A stretch of 64,000 nt of DNA. Origin: Methanomicrobia archaeon. Lineage in GTDB: Archaea > Halobacteriota > Bog-38 > Methanoflorentales > Methanoflorentaceae. The position numbers and the translations under genes are program-made. The stretch covers positions 1 to 64,000 of the forward strand of contig JACTTZ010000006.1 in the NCBI GenBank assembly GCA_015660915.1, given 5' to 3'. The notes beneath the pieces are model-generated. The model was not told the origin of the DNA. It did not search any database and saw only the letters and a program-made list of their open reading frames with translations. The first letter of the stretch is position 1. Each line of letters begins with the position of its first letter. This document shows positions 29,274 to 38,777 of this stretch, in pieces.

Positions 29274-31514
29274 ATGACAGAAGAAGTAACGCTGAAGGTC
29301 GTCGAGGCATATCATCGCGACGCTGGGAGAGGAATCGCCCGAATTGACATGGATACCATGCGACAACTCGGGCTCGTAAGCGGTGACATCATTGAGATAA
29401 CGGGCCACAACAGAGCAGCCGCAGTGGTGTGGCCCGCATATCCAGAGGACCGCGGTCTCGGCATCATCAGAATCGACGGCAACATTCGCGGCAACGCGCA
29501 CGTGGGCATCGACGACAAGGTCGTCGTTCGGAAGGCGAAATCGAATCCCGCCGTGAAAATCACACTCGCGCCGACGCAGCCAGTGCGTATCGTCGGCGGC
29601 GAGGACTATCTTATGCGATTCCTTGAAGGGCGTCCGGTACAGAAAGGGGAGATGCTCCGAGTCGAGATGCTGGGCAACCCGATAACCTTTGTTATTAATG
29701 CGACACAGCCGGCAGGCATCGTGATCGCCGGAAAGAGCACGCAGATAACGCTCAAAGAAAAGCCGACGGCGGCAGCCGAACGTTCCATCTCTCACGTGAC
29801 CTATGAGGATATCGGGGGCCTGAAACGAGAGCTCGGGCTGGTCCGAGAAATGATTGAGCTCCCGTTACGGCATCCTGAGCTGTTCCAGAAGCTCGGCATC
29901 GACCCGCCGAAAGGAGTCCTGCTCTACGGCCCGCCTGGAACCGGAAAGACGCTCATGGCGAAAGCCGTTGCGAACGAGACGGACGCTTATTTCATCAACA
30001 TTAGCGGGCCGGAGATTATGAGCAAGTTTTACGGTGAGAGCGAACAGCACCTGCGCGAGCTCTTCAAGGAAGGGTCGGACAACGCCCCCGCAATCATCTT
30101 CATCGATGAGCTTGACGCTATAGCGCCGAAGCGAAGCGAAGTAACAGGAGAGGTCGAGCGCCGCGTCGTTGCCCAGCTGCTCGCGTTGATGGACGGCCTC
30201 GAAGCGCGCGGACAAGTCGTGGTAATCGCTGCGACCAACCGTCCGGAAGGGCTCGACCCCGCGCTGCGGAGGCCCGGTCGGTTCGACAGGGAGATTGAAA
30301 TTGGCGTGCCCGATGCAGCTGGCCGCCTCCAGATATTGCAGGTCCACACGCGGGGCATGCCGATCGCTGACGACGTGAAGCTCGAGGACCTCGCCAGTAC
30401 GACGCACGGATTTGTCGGTGCTGACCTCGCCGCATTATCTAAGGAAGCTGCTATGCACGCGCTGCGGAAGATCCTTCCCGAGATTGACCTCGAACAAGAG
30501 ATCCCGCAAGAGGTACTCGACAAGCTCCAGGTCACCAAGGTGGACTTCGACAACGTCCAGAAAAACATCGAGCCTTCTGCGATGCGCGAGGTGTTCGTCG
30601 AGGCTCCGAACGTGAAATGGCAAGACGTCGGCGGTCTTGAAGCGCCCAAACAAGAGCTTAGAGAGGCCGTCGAGTGGCCGATAAAATTTGCTGACGCGTT
30701 TAGCAGCATAAACACCAGACCGCCGAAGGGGGTGTTGCTCTTCGGCCCTCCCGGTACGGGAAAGACGCTCCTCGCGAAGGCGGTCGCGACGGAAAGCGAA
30801 GCCAACTTCATCAGCATAAAAGGGCCTGAGCTGCTCAGCAAGTGGGTTGGCGAATCAGAAAAAGGCGTGCGCGAGACGTTTCGTCGCGCCAAGCAGGTCT
30901 CGCCTACCATCATTCTGTTTGACGAGCTCGACGCGGTCGCCCCAACCCGAGGGGCGAGTTCTGATTCACACGTGACAGAACGCGTCGTGAGCCAGCTGCT
31001 GACCGAGCTTGACGGTCTGGAGGAACTAAAGGACGTCGTGGTGATCGGAGCAACGAATCGTCCAGACATGGTAGATGTCGCGCTCATGCGGCCGGGAAGA
31101 CTCGACAGGCTCGTGTATATACCTCCACCAAACAGGTCGAGTCGCGAGCAAATATTTGCTATCCATCTTCGAGGAAAACCTCTAGCGGATGACGTCGACA
31201 TCGAGCAACTTGCCAGAGAGACCGAGGGCTACGTGGGTGCTGATATTGAAGCCATTTGCAGAGAGGCAGCCATGCTCGCTCTCCGAGACTTCATTAGGCC
31301 CGACATGACGCCTGAACAGGTGAAAGAGGGCGCGCCAACGATAAGGATAACGAAAGCACACCTGTACGCCGCCATCAATCGCGTCAAGCCAACGGCGTCG
31401 CGCGACATGCTCCACCAGTATGAGAAGATTGCAACGGAATTTGCAAAGTTCTCAGTTACGGAAGAAGAACCGAAGGAGAAGGCGGCGAAGCCTGAAGACG
31501 CAGGCTACGCGTGA
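29274..31514 (+). CDS. cdc48: CDC48/VCP-type AAA+ ATPase
   Basis: Two AAA modules ([34 protein letters not shown]) and N-domain. Confidence 0.97.
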   Translation: MTEEVTLKVVEAYHRDAGRGIARIDMDTMRQLGLVSGDIIEITGHNRAAAVVWPAYPEDRGLGIIRIDGNIRGNAHVGIDDKVVVRKAKSNPAVKITLAPTQPVRIVGGEDYLMRFLEGRPVQKGEMLRVEMLGNPITFVINATQPAGIVIAGKSTQITLKEKPTAAAERSISHVTYEDIGGLKRELGLVREMIELPLRHPELFQKLGIDPPKGVLLYGPPGTGKTLMAKAVANETDAYFINISGPEIMSKFYGESEQHLRELFKEGSDNAPAIIFIDELDAIAPKRSEVTGEVERRVVAQLLALMDGLEARGQVVVIAATNRPEGLDPALRRPGRFDREIEIGVPDAAGRLQILQVHTRGMPIADDVKLEDLASTTHGFVGADLAALSKEAAMHALRKILPEIDLEQEIPQEVLDKLQVTKVDFDNVQKNIEPSAMREVFVEAPNVKWQDVGGLEAPKQELREAVEWPIKFADAFSSINTRPPKGVLLFGPPGTGKTLLAKAVATESEANFISIKGPELLSKWVGESEKGVRETFRRAKQVSPTIILFDELDAVAPTRGASSDSHVTERVVSQLLTELDGLEELKDVVVIGATNRPDMVDVALMRPGRLDRLVYIPPPNRSSREQIFAIHLRGKPLADDVDIEQLARETEGYVGADIEAICREAAMLALRDFIRPDMTPEQVKEGAPTIRITKAHLYAAINRVKPTASRDMLHQYEKIATEFAKFSVTEEEPKEKAAKPEDAGYA

Positions 31515-31565
31515 GACTACAATGAGCACAATCAATAGCGTTAAGGAAGTAAAGGAGGCTTAGTT

Positions 31566-32054
31566 ATGGCAAAAAGGCGAAGGAATTTCTTCGATGACTT
31601 TTTCGGAGGAGGGTTCGAAGAGCTGATGGATCAGATGCTGCGAGACCTACAGGAAGGAAGGCAGCCGAAACCCTTCATTTACGGGTTCTCGATGACGCAG
31701 CATCCCGGCGAAGCGCCCGAAGTGCGAGAATTTGGGAATATACAGCCCTTAGGGAGGGGCATCAAGACGGAAGAGGAGAGAAAGCCTCTGATTGACGTTA
31801 TGGAAACGAAGGACGAAGTTCACGTCATCGCCGAGATGCCAGGGGTTGACCGAACGGACGTGCAGCTCGAGACGACCGAAAGCAGACTCGATATCACAGC
31901 CCAGAATGAGTCTCGAAAGTACAGTGAAAGCGTTGAGCTTCCGGTCAAGGTTGACCCGCACAGCGCGAAAGCAACCTATCGAAACGGTGTCCTTGAAGTT
32001 AAGTTAAAGCGCGTCCAACCCGAAGAAGAGAAGTCGCACATTAGCGTCGAATGA
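31566..32054 (+). CDS. Hsp20/alpha-crystallin small heat-shock protein
   Basis: DEVHVIAEMPGVDRTDVQLETTESRLDITA; YRNGVLEVKLKR. Confidence 0.92.
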   Translation: MAKRRRNFFDDFFGGGFEELMDQMLRDLQEGRQPKPFIYGFSMTQHPGEAPEVREFGNIQPLGRGIKTEEERKPLIDVMETKDEVHVIAEMPGVDRTDVQLETTESRLDITAQNESRKYSESVELPVKVDPHSAKATYRNGVLEVKLKRVQPEEEKSHISVE

Positions 32055-32069
32055 AGAGGCTTGCCCTCT

Positions 32070-32720
32070 TCACATTTTCTTTTTGATCGCGTTAGGTAGG
32101 GCGCTAACGTCGCGAAGCACCAAATCAGGCCCGGCACGGGTCAGCAATTGACGCGTTGCAAAGCCGCAGAGTACTGCAGCTGTTTTTGTTCCCGCTCTTT
32201 TCCCCATAAGGATATCCTCAACCATATCGCCAACGTAGAGCACCTCTGAAGCGGCGACGTGCGCGCGTTCTATTGCCATAAGCAAGGTTTCCGGTGCTGG
32301 CTTCCCGTGCTCGAATCCAACGTCGTCGCCAAACAGTGTCGTATCGAAGTGCGACTCAATTCCCTGTTCACTGATTTCACGGGTCACGCGTTCTCGGCTC
32401 CCGCTGGACACGAGGCCGAGCTTCAAGTTCATCTCTTTCAGTTCACGCAAGGCGCGGGTCGTTCCTTTATAGAGCACGCAGTCCTTCTGGTGGCTCGCAT
32501 AACAATTCATCCACGTCTCATCTGCGGCGGCCCAGTCGTCTTCGCGTATCCCCAGGTGCAGGTAGTAATCGTGGTAGTTCGGTCGGCTCTGTTCTCTGAA
32601 CTCCTTGAGGGTCACTTTCGGCAGGCCGAAGGCTTCCATGACGACTAGGTAGCTCTCGTATGTGGGGATGACTGAATTATAAAGCGTCCCATCCCAATCG
32701 AACATCACCGCTTTGAGCAC
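32070..32720 (-). CDS. HAD-family phosphatase (phosphoglycolate phosphatase-like)
   Basis: MFDWDGTLYNSVIPTYES; LVSSGSRERV; YVGDMVEDILMGKRAGTKTAAV. Confidence 0.88.
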   Translation of the reverse strand: MLKAVMFDWDGTLYNSVIPTYESYLVVMEAFGLPKVTLKEFREQSRPNYHDYYLHLGIREDDWAAADETWMNCYASHQKDCVLYKGTTRALRELKEMNLKLGLVSSGSRERVTREISEQGIESHFDTTLFGDDVGFEHGKPAPETLLMAIERAHVAASEVLYVGDMVEDILMGKRAGTKTAAVLCGFATRQLLTRAGPDLVLRDVSALPNAIKKKM

Positions 32721-32724
32721 GGGA

Positions 32725-33723
32725 TCACTCCTGCGCCGGCTTTTCGTTCAGGGTCGCAAAGCATTTCCATAGCGCTTTGTTGTCGTACTGAGTAAGCCGC
32801 TGTTCGGTGAGCTCTGTAAGCGTATTGTTCGCGAGTGCGTCATTTATTCGTGCTTCTGAAAGGCGCAGTATGTGAACGTTGTGCCGAACGCGCGCTTCAG
32901 GTGAGCGCTTGAGTTCTATAAGTGCGTCACGCGGACGGTGGCCCGCACAAAACGTGCAGTTACACGCCCATTCGTTGAGCCTGTTAGCTCGCACAAGCCT
33001 GCCTTGTGCTGTCAAGACTGAGCCGTACGCTAGTCCGGCGATAACGGCGCTAGAGCCGTCTGCTGACGTCACGTTCGCGTACGCAAGAAGCTCGAGTACG
33101 TTCAACGCGCTTCCTCCTGAGGCGTGAAATTGCGTTTCCGCAAACTCGCGTGAGAGTTGACGGTATGCACTGAGCACCTCAAACTGCCGTAACCGATCTT
33201 CCGTGCGGAATTTCGCCAGACGAGAAAACAGGCCAAATCCTGCAGAGAGCTTGGTCAAATCCGCGTTTAAAGCTCTTTCGAAAATATGAAGCGCATCTCG
33301 GTACGTGCCGACCTCGAAGCCCGCGTACAGCAAATCAGGCCGTTGAGCGTTCTCGCGAGCCCACAAAGCAGCTTCTAAGCTTGTTTCGATCGCCTTCAAG
33401 CGATCTGCTTCAGCGTTATTCCAGTACGGCGTTGTGAAATCGCCGTTTGCTGGCACGTTGAGGGTCATAAGTCCATCAGTCCTTTCGCTGATGAGTTTTT
33501 CCTGCAAAAGGAGCACCCTTTCTCTCGTTCGCAATTCGGGCTTTTTCGCATACGGCTGCGAGAAAAAGTTGCCGCTATGAATAAAATGGTGTGGTGTGCA
33601 CGCGCGATCGTGCGCGTACGCCTTGGCAAAGGTTGTGTTATCGAAGGACAAAACGACGGGGTCGCTCAGCCCACGCAGCTTCGGGACAAAAGTACGGTAG
33701 AATTGGAAAGACTTGATCGACAT
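32725..33723 (-). CDS. Divergent tRNA-guanine transglycosylase (TGT)-fold protein, DpdA-like
   Basis: Zn-site CNCTFC-x22-HN aligns with CSCPVC...HN of the ArcTGT in this window; HASGGSALNVLELLAYANVTSADGSSAVIAGLAYGSVLTAQGRL aligns with the TGT GCDLFDSAAYALYARAGRYLT region. Confidence 0.7.
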   Translation of the reverse strand: MSIKSFQFYRTFVPKLRGLSDPVVLSFDNTTFAKAYAHDRACTPHHFIHSGNFFSQPYAKKPELRTRERVLLLQEKLISERTDGLMTLNVPANGDFTTPYWNNAEADRLKAIETSLEAALWARENAQRPDLLYAGFEVGTYRDALHIFERALNADLTKLSAGFGLFSRLAKFRTEDRLRQFEVLSAYRQLSREFAETQFHASGGSALNVLELLAYANVTSADGSSAVIAGLAYGSVLTAQGRLVRANRLNEWACNCTFCAGHRPRDALIELKRSPEARVRHNVHILRLSEARINDALANNTLTELTEQRLTQYDNKALWKCFATLNEKPAQE

Positions 33724-33815
33724 TGTGTCTTTTTTGTGAGAAATAGATCCTCAAGGTTTCGGCGCACGGGTATAGCTTATATCTAGTTGGATTCATATAA
33801 AATTGGTGACGTTTC

Positions 33816-34043
33816 ATGCCAGATGGATTTATGGATTCGGAGCGAATACGCGAGATTGTACGATCAAGCAAAGACTATCTTCAGATAATCTACCAGAACG
33901 ACACGAAACTCATGTTGAAGGTACACAACGAGCCTGCTATTGAGGTCAAAGTTGAAGACGAAGGAACCACGGTTTCTGTTGATATCGTGGAACCAGAAAG
34001 ACTCGGCCAGTTGGTTCAACAGTTTCGAGACCTGATGGCGTGA
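33816..34043 (+). CDS. Small conserved-looking hypothetical protein
   Basis: 75 aa, start of a tandem of small + strand genes. Confidence 0.5.
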   Translation: MPDGFMDSERIREIVRSSKDYLQIIYQNDTKLMLKVHNEPAIEVKVEDEGTTVSVDIVEPERLGQLVQQFRDLMA

Positions 34044-34064
34044 GTGCAATAAGCGAGCGAAGAA

Positions 34065-34286
34065 ATGATTAACAATGCACTCTCAGCGCTGAAGACCTTC
34101 GGTGTTGCCGCGCGTGCGCTTGATGAGGAAGGTTTGACCATCGAAATACGCAGTCGAGGTAATCCCGCGGTTGCCATCGGGCGCAACGCACACTCACTCG
34201 TGCTGGACAAGGTCTACGGTCCAATAAAAGTGAGAAGCTTCAAAGAAGTTATCGAATTGGTTGGGAAACTGGCGGCCGGAACATAG
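34065..34286 (+). CDS. Small hypothetical protein
   Basis: 73 aa, 21 nt after the preceding ORF. Confidence 0.5.
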   Translation: MINNALSALKTFGVAARALDEEGLTIEIRSRGNPAVAIGRNAHSLVLDKVYGPIKVRSFKEVIELVGKLAAGT

Positions 34287-34315
34287 GAGGACATGTCACG
34301 AGACTAAGCGCTTTT

Positions 34316-34588
34316 TTGGTGTATTTCCTTGGGACACTGCTCGTAATCGCAGGGGTGTTCGTGCTTCTTTCGCAGCTAGGGATCCTCAACCTCCTTCTTA
34401 GTACTTTAAATATTCCTGTTATAGTTCTGTTTGCACTCGTTCTTATCATCGTCGGAATCGTTTTGATTCGGGGCGCAACACTGATCGGCTACAGTCCCAA
34501 TCACCAAAGAAAAGAGCGCAATGAGATAGACTATAAGGATGTTACCTACGAAGATACAGATTCGTGGGATTATGGCAAGCGATACTGA
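34316..34588 (+). CDS. Small two-TM membrane protein
   Basis: Hydrophobic segments VYFLGTLLVIAGVFVLLSQLGIL, IPVIVLFALVLIIVGIVLI. Confidence 0.6.
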   Translation: MVYFLGTLLVIAGVFVLLSQLGILNLLLSTLNIPVIVLFALVLIIVGIVLIRGATLIGYSPNHQRKERNEIDYKDVTYEDTDSWDYGKRY

Positions 34589-34608
34589 TCGCCCGTGTAT
34601 TGCGCGTT

Positions 34609-34980
34609 TCAAGACACGTTTATGATGTTCTCGTAGTACCTGATTTTGTCATTAATGACGCGTTCAAATTTCTTATACTCGCGTATTACGCCAATCCACA
34701 TGAGCCCGTAGCACAGGGCAATCGAAAGAAGAAGCGTTCCGCCGGCTAGTATGTAGTTATTGCTTCGCACGAGCAGGGCGTTGCCGTTCAGGTATTGTGC
34801 AGTCATTAGGACATAAACGGCGAGCAGAATACCCGCAACGCCACCCCACATCGATTTTATGTGCCATATATGGCGTTCGTGGCGTTTTTCCATTTTTCGA
34901 AGATCGAGCTCAAGAATTCGACTGTACACGTCGTGCTTGTTGACTTCGACATATCGATCGTGCGTGCGCTGCGTGCTCAT
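34609..34980 (-). CDS. Predicted membrane protein
   Basis: MSTQRTHDRYVEVNK... with two TM segments; ATGA-type overlap with the upstream repeat protein. Confidence 0.6.
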   Translation of the reverse strand: MSTQRTHDRYVEVNKHDVYSRILELDLRKMEKRHERHIWHIKSMWGGVAGILLAVYVLMTAQYLNGNALLVRSNNYILAGGTLLLSIALCYGLMWIGVIREYKKFERVINDKIRYYENIINVS

Positions 34981-35393
34981 ATCCTCCTGGTTGCGTAGTA
35001 GATGCCAACCATGAGCGCCACTGCGATAATTCCGACTATTGCTGCACCTATCAGTGTGGGATCGGCACCGCCACCTCCCGTTTGATTCGCTGAAGCCGTC
35101 GGGATTACTGTCAGCGATGGCGTCGCACTTGCCGTTGGCGATGGCGTCGCACTTGCCGTTGGCGATGGTGTCGCACTTGGCGATGGCGTCGCACTTGCCG
35201 TTGGCGATGGCGTCGCACTTGCCGTTGGCGATGGCGTCGCACTTGCCGTTGGCGATGGTGTCACACTTGCTAGAGCGGTTTGTTGTCCCTGCGAACAAAG
35301 CACTGTTGACGAAGCTATCGTCATAGAAATGAGCAAAAACAGCACTATAACGCGTGAGATGTGAATTCTAGGCCCCCCTGTGCTTAATGACAC
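34977..35393 (-). CDS. Cell-surface protein with Thr/Pro/Ser repeat stalk
   Basis: N-terminal signal segment, (TPSPTASA)n stalk, GGGG linker, C-terminal TM helix LIGAAIVGIIAVALMVGIYYATRRI. Confidence 0.75.
   Translation of the reverse strand: MSLSTGGPRIHISRVIVLFLLISMTIASSTVLCSQGQQTALASVTPSPTASATPSPTASATPSPTASATPSPSATPSPTASATPSPTASATPSLTVIPTASANQTGGGGADPTLIGAAIVGIIAVALMVGIYYATRRI
35112..35267. repeat. 24-bp in-frame tandem repeat (gatggcgtcgcacttgccgttggc)
   Basis: About 6 near-perfect units, one shortened to 18 bp. Confidence 0.9.
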
Positions 35394-35634
35394 CTATGGG
35401 TTTCTAACGTGAATATAAATAAGTTTTCTGCATCGGGGCACAAAAACTGCTGAATACGGCAGCGTCTATCAAACAAAAAAAATCTCGTTAAAAGAAAGCT
35501 TCCTGAGATTTTCGAGTTGGCTGCACCAAAAGCTCAACTTGCTAAGGAGGGGCTGAATTGTGTTTATGGGTTTTCGATCGCCTTAATTTGTAGAAACATA
35601 TGGTTTTAGTAGGGATCGAGAGGTTGTCGTCTCT

Positions 35635-35880
35635 GTGAGTGTACGGGCCGTTGGTTATGACCGAGAAACATCGACGCTAGAGATTGAGTTTTGTGATTCA
35701 AGCGTTTATCAGTATGCGCAAGTTTCCGAAGAAGTCTACAACGGTCTCATGAACTCGCCTGGATTCGACCTCGAAAACTCCGATCTGAAGTGTTTTAACG
35801 AGCACATCAAGGGGAAATACAAGCAGAAGATCGTTCGGAGGCCGCGCCTAAATCTTTTCAAAGGCATTTTGGAAACGTAA
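35635..35880 (+). CDS. KTSC domain protein
   Basis: VGYDRETSTLEIEFCDSSVYQYAQVSEEVYNGLMNS; GTG start. Confidence 0.85.
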   Translation: MSVRAVGYDRETSTLEIEFCDSSVYQYAQVSEEVYNGLMNSPGFDLENSDLKCFNEHIKGKYKQKIVRRPRLNLFKGILET

Positions 35881-35944
35881 CCCGATTGTGCTTAACTCTC
35901 GTTATCCGTTTGAAAATCTTCACTAGCTGACGATTTGTGACGCG

Positions 35945-37537
35945 CTACAAGAGTGTTTTCGTCATATACGGGCCTTCAAGACCATAGCCCTTGATTTTAT
36001 AGTAATCACGGACCCCCATTGCGCTATTTATTGCGATCCTGTGCATCCCAGCATCGGTTGCGATACGTTCAGCAGTTCGAAGCAGTTCAGTTCCAAATCC
36101 GCGATGTTGCCACTTTTTTTCGTGCCGCTCGCCTAGCATTGCCAAACTTCCGTATACGCGTAACTCTCTGACCAGCCCCGTTTCTGCGGTTATTTCGGGC
36201 CTGTGCGACTTGTACGGAAGACGTAGCCGTGCGAAACCGATAAGGGACTCCGTATCGCCAAGCAGGCCGACGCTTGAAATAAAGTACTCAACGCCCTTGC
36301 AGGCTCGATATTTTTCAACCCGTGTTTCGACTTCTTCCACTTGGTAAACGCCTCGAAGACCAACCTCTCGGCAACGTATGCAGCTGCAGTCGCCCCCGAG
36401 TTCGAGCAAGCGCCTCTTGGCCAGCTCCCGTAAGTTGCCCTTTTTGACGCCGCTTACGATTCGGTGAGCGGGGATATCTCTCTGCACGCGCTGCAGTCTC
36501 ACCCATACGGGGAGCAGCGCTTTGACTCGTGCAACCAGCTCAACGGCGTCGCGCAGATCAAAGGCGATGTAATCACCGCGCTTCCACAGCTCGTGCAAGG
36601 CCGTCCCCTCTGTGACAAGCGTCGGGTATATCTTAAGGTAGTCTGGACAAAACCGCCCGTCGGTGAACAACTCTCGAAACATTTTAAGATCAGATTCAAA
36701 ATCGGAGCCTGGCAGTCCAGGCATGATGTGGAACCCAACCTTCAACCCGCTATCGCGGCACGCCCGATTTGCTTCCACCGCATCGGCGACACTATGTCCT
36801 CGTTGGATGGTTGCCAGGATTTGATCGGAGGTACTCTGGAGGCCGAGCTCAACCTTGGTCCCTCCTAGCGACAGCATATCGTCGACGTGATGTTGTTTTG
36901 CAAAATCAGGCCGTGTTTCAAACGTCACTCCGACGTTTCTCGTTAGTGCGCGCGCATTTGCCGAGAAGACATCGCTTAAGTGATGAGAGTCAGCGGTGAG
37001 CGCTCGAGGGAAATCGTTCATCGCTTGTATGCACCGCCGTACAAACCACTCTTGATAATCGCGGGGACGCGCGGTGAACGTGCCCCCCATGACGATCAGT
37101 TCTGCCTTGTCAGTGGGATGTCCAATCTGGCGTAACTGGTTGAGACGGGCTTTAACTTGCCTGTAAGGGTCAAAGCCGTGTTGTATCGCACGCTTTGCTG
37201 CGGGCTCAAGACCGGTATAGCTTTGGGGCACGCTAAATTCAGGCCCCCCAGGACACGGCACACATTTGCCGTGAGGACACGGATAAGGGGAAGTCATAAC
37301 TGCGATGACTGCGACGCCTGAAGCTGTTCTCGTTGGCTTCCGTTGTAGCACGTCAGTCAGTTTGTATCGGATTTGGGCCTCTGCTGCCCCGTAGATTTGC
37401 GCGTTCGTCAGCAGCGAGGAAAAACGGTAGCGCCGCGCTATTTCCATTTTTGCCTGCTGCAAATTCTGACGTGTGACCTGGCCCTTGAGGATACCGTCGA
37501 TGATTTGTGCACAGCCGTCAGCGAGTTGCTGCTCCAT
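35945..37537 (-). CDS. elp3: Elp3 radical SAM/GNAT tRNA-U34 modification enzyme
   Basis: CPHGKCVPCPGG cluster motif and C-terminal acetyltransferase domain. Confidence 0.94.
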   Translation of the reverse strand: MEQQLADGCAQIIDGILKGQVTRQNLQQAKMEIARRYRFSSLLTNAQIYGAAEAQIRYKLTDVLQRKPTRTASGVAVIAVMTSPYPCPHGKCVPCPGGPEFSVPQSYTGLEPAAKRAIQHGFDPYRQVKARLNQLRQIGHPTDKAELIVMGGTFTARPRDYQEWFVRRCIQAMNDFPRALTADSHHLSDVFSANARALTRNVGVTFETRPDFAKQHHVDDMLSLGGTKVELGLQSTSDQILATIQRGHSVADAVEANRACRDSGLKVGFHIMPGLPGSDFESDLKMFRELFTDGRFCPDYLKIYPTLVTEGTALHELWKRGDYIAFDLRDAVELVARVKALLPVWVRLQRVQRDIPAHRIVSGVKKGNLRELAKRRLLELGGDCSCIRCREVGLRGVYQVEEVETRVEKYRACKGVEYFISSVGLLGDTESLIGFARLRLPYKSHRPEITAETGLVRELRVYGSLAMLGERHEKKWQHRGFGTELLRTAERIATDAGMHRIAINSAMGVRDYYKIKGYGLEGPYMTKTLL

Positions 37538-37639
37538 ATAATATCACTTAGGATTAACGCGGCGCGAGTATTAAATGCTCGGTCAGTGCAGCAGACTTCA
37601 CTCGAAGCGCCGATGCAAGAAAAAAGCCGTGAGCGACAA

Positions 37640-38191
37640 TCACGCGCCGACTGAGCTCCAGAGCTCCCGGTGAGCGAATCGACTAAGCTCCATTCGGACG
37701 GTGGGCTCAGGCGACTCGTCGGGGTATCCAGTAGGAAGCATGAGTACGGGACGAATGTCCAGCGGTATTTTCAATGAGCTTGAAACGCGTTTTTCGTCGA
37801 ACGCGCCTATCCAGCACGTTGCGACGCCCAACGCTTCCGCCGCGAGTTGTATATAGCAAGCAGCAATAGTGGCGTCTTGGACTGCGTAAAGCTCAGCACG
37901 TTGTCCATACGCTTTCCGCGACCGCGCTATATTGGCGCAACCGACGAGCACTACCGGGGCCATAGCGACAAAGAATTGTCCGTAAGCCGCCTCGGCAAGC
38001 ACGTGCTTCATATTGGGGTCGCGCACGACAATGAAGTCACGCGCCTGCAGGTTACCAGCAGAAGGCGCGAGCCGTGCTGCTGTGAGGAGCTTGTCCAGCA
38101 GCGCGTCGCTGATAGTCTCTCGCGCGTACCGTCTCACAGAGCGGCGCCTCTGCATGACGCCCGTTAATGTGTCGTAATCTGACGCTACCAT
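37640..38191 (-). CDS. Nitroreductase family protein
   Basis: MQRRRSVRRYARETISDALLDKLLTAARLAPSAGNLQ. Confidence 0.92.
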   Translation of the reverse strand: MVASDYDTLTGVMQRRRSVRRYARETISDALLDKLLTAARLAPSAGNLQARDFIVVRDPNMKHVLAEAAYGQFFVAMAPVVLVGCANIARSRKAYGQRAELYAVQDATIAACYIQLAAEALGVATCWIGAFDEKRVSSSLKIPLDIRPVLMLPTGYPDESPEPTVRMELSRFAHRELWSSVGA

Positions 38192-38246
38192 GGAAAAGGG
38201 TTATTAGACTAATGCATATTAATATACCCAAGCTTGGAGTGAGAAT

Positions 38247-38777
38247 ATGAGAATTTCGATGGATTTGGAGCTGCAAGACACGCCAGGCCAGCTCATATAC
38301 GTATTAACGCCCGTGTCTGACCTCGGCGGCAACGTCATGAGCGTCGTTCACCATCACGATAAGAAAACGTTTCGCAATACGGTGCCCGTTTCTGTGATTT
38401 TTGACGTCGAAGAACACAAGCTCGAAGAGCTTCAGAAACGACTTGAAAAGAACGGCGTAACGGTCGTGCGGATAGGTAAAATGAGGCTGCGCGCCAGGAC
38501 ACACATCTTGCTCATTGGGCACATTATTCATACTGACTTAAGGCACACGATCGATGAAATTGATGGCACGGGATTTGCTGAAGTTCAAGACCTTAGTCTA
38601 TCAATGCCTGCCATCGACGGTCCTTCGTCAGCCGTTGTCACGATAATGGCTACCGGAAACGAGGAACTGAAAAAGGCAGTCGAAATTCTCAAAGATATCG
38701 CTCAGCGTAAGGATCTGCTAGTTATCGTACCAATAGATGAGAGCGGAATATCCGGAGGTCTGAGCAATGCAGAATAG
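38247..38777 (+). CDS. ACT-domain amino-acid-binding protein
   Basis: LELQDTPGQLIYVLTPVSDLGGNVMSVVHHHD; overlaps hom. Confidence 0.85.
   Translation: MRISMDLELQDTPGQLIYVLTPVSDLGGNVMSVVHHHDKKTFRNTVPVSVIFDVEEHKLEELQKRLEKNGVTVVRIGKMRLRARTHILLIGHIIHTDLRHTIDEIDGTGFAEVQDLSLSMPAIDGPSSAVVTIMATGNEELKKAVEILKDIAQRKDLLVIVPIDESGISGGLSNAE

Noticed and set aside
30029-31201. 390-aa minus-strand ORF inside cdc48
   Set aside because: Antisense shadow of a strongly conserved GC-rich AAA+ gene; Ser/Arg-rich translation with no recognisable domain.
35112-35267. CRISPR-like regular repeats
   Set aside because: Units are contiguous 24-bp in-frame tandem repeats without spacers; no cas genes in the window.
34980-35298. 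N-terminal extension of the 34609-35298 minus ORF
   Set aside because: Translates the repeat in a wrong frame (GKCDAIAN repeats); start placed at 34980 instead.
35039-35326. 95-aa plus-strand ORF (MASHLPLAMASHLPLA repeats)
   Set aside because: Antisense reading of the 24-bp repeat encoding the TPSPTASA stalk.
35470-35560. Two hairpins (AAATCTC/GAGATTT and AGTTG/CAACT) upstream of the KTSC gene
   Set aside because: Simple hairpins in AT-rich spacer; insufficient evidence for a specific RNA.
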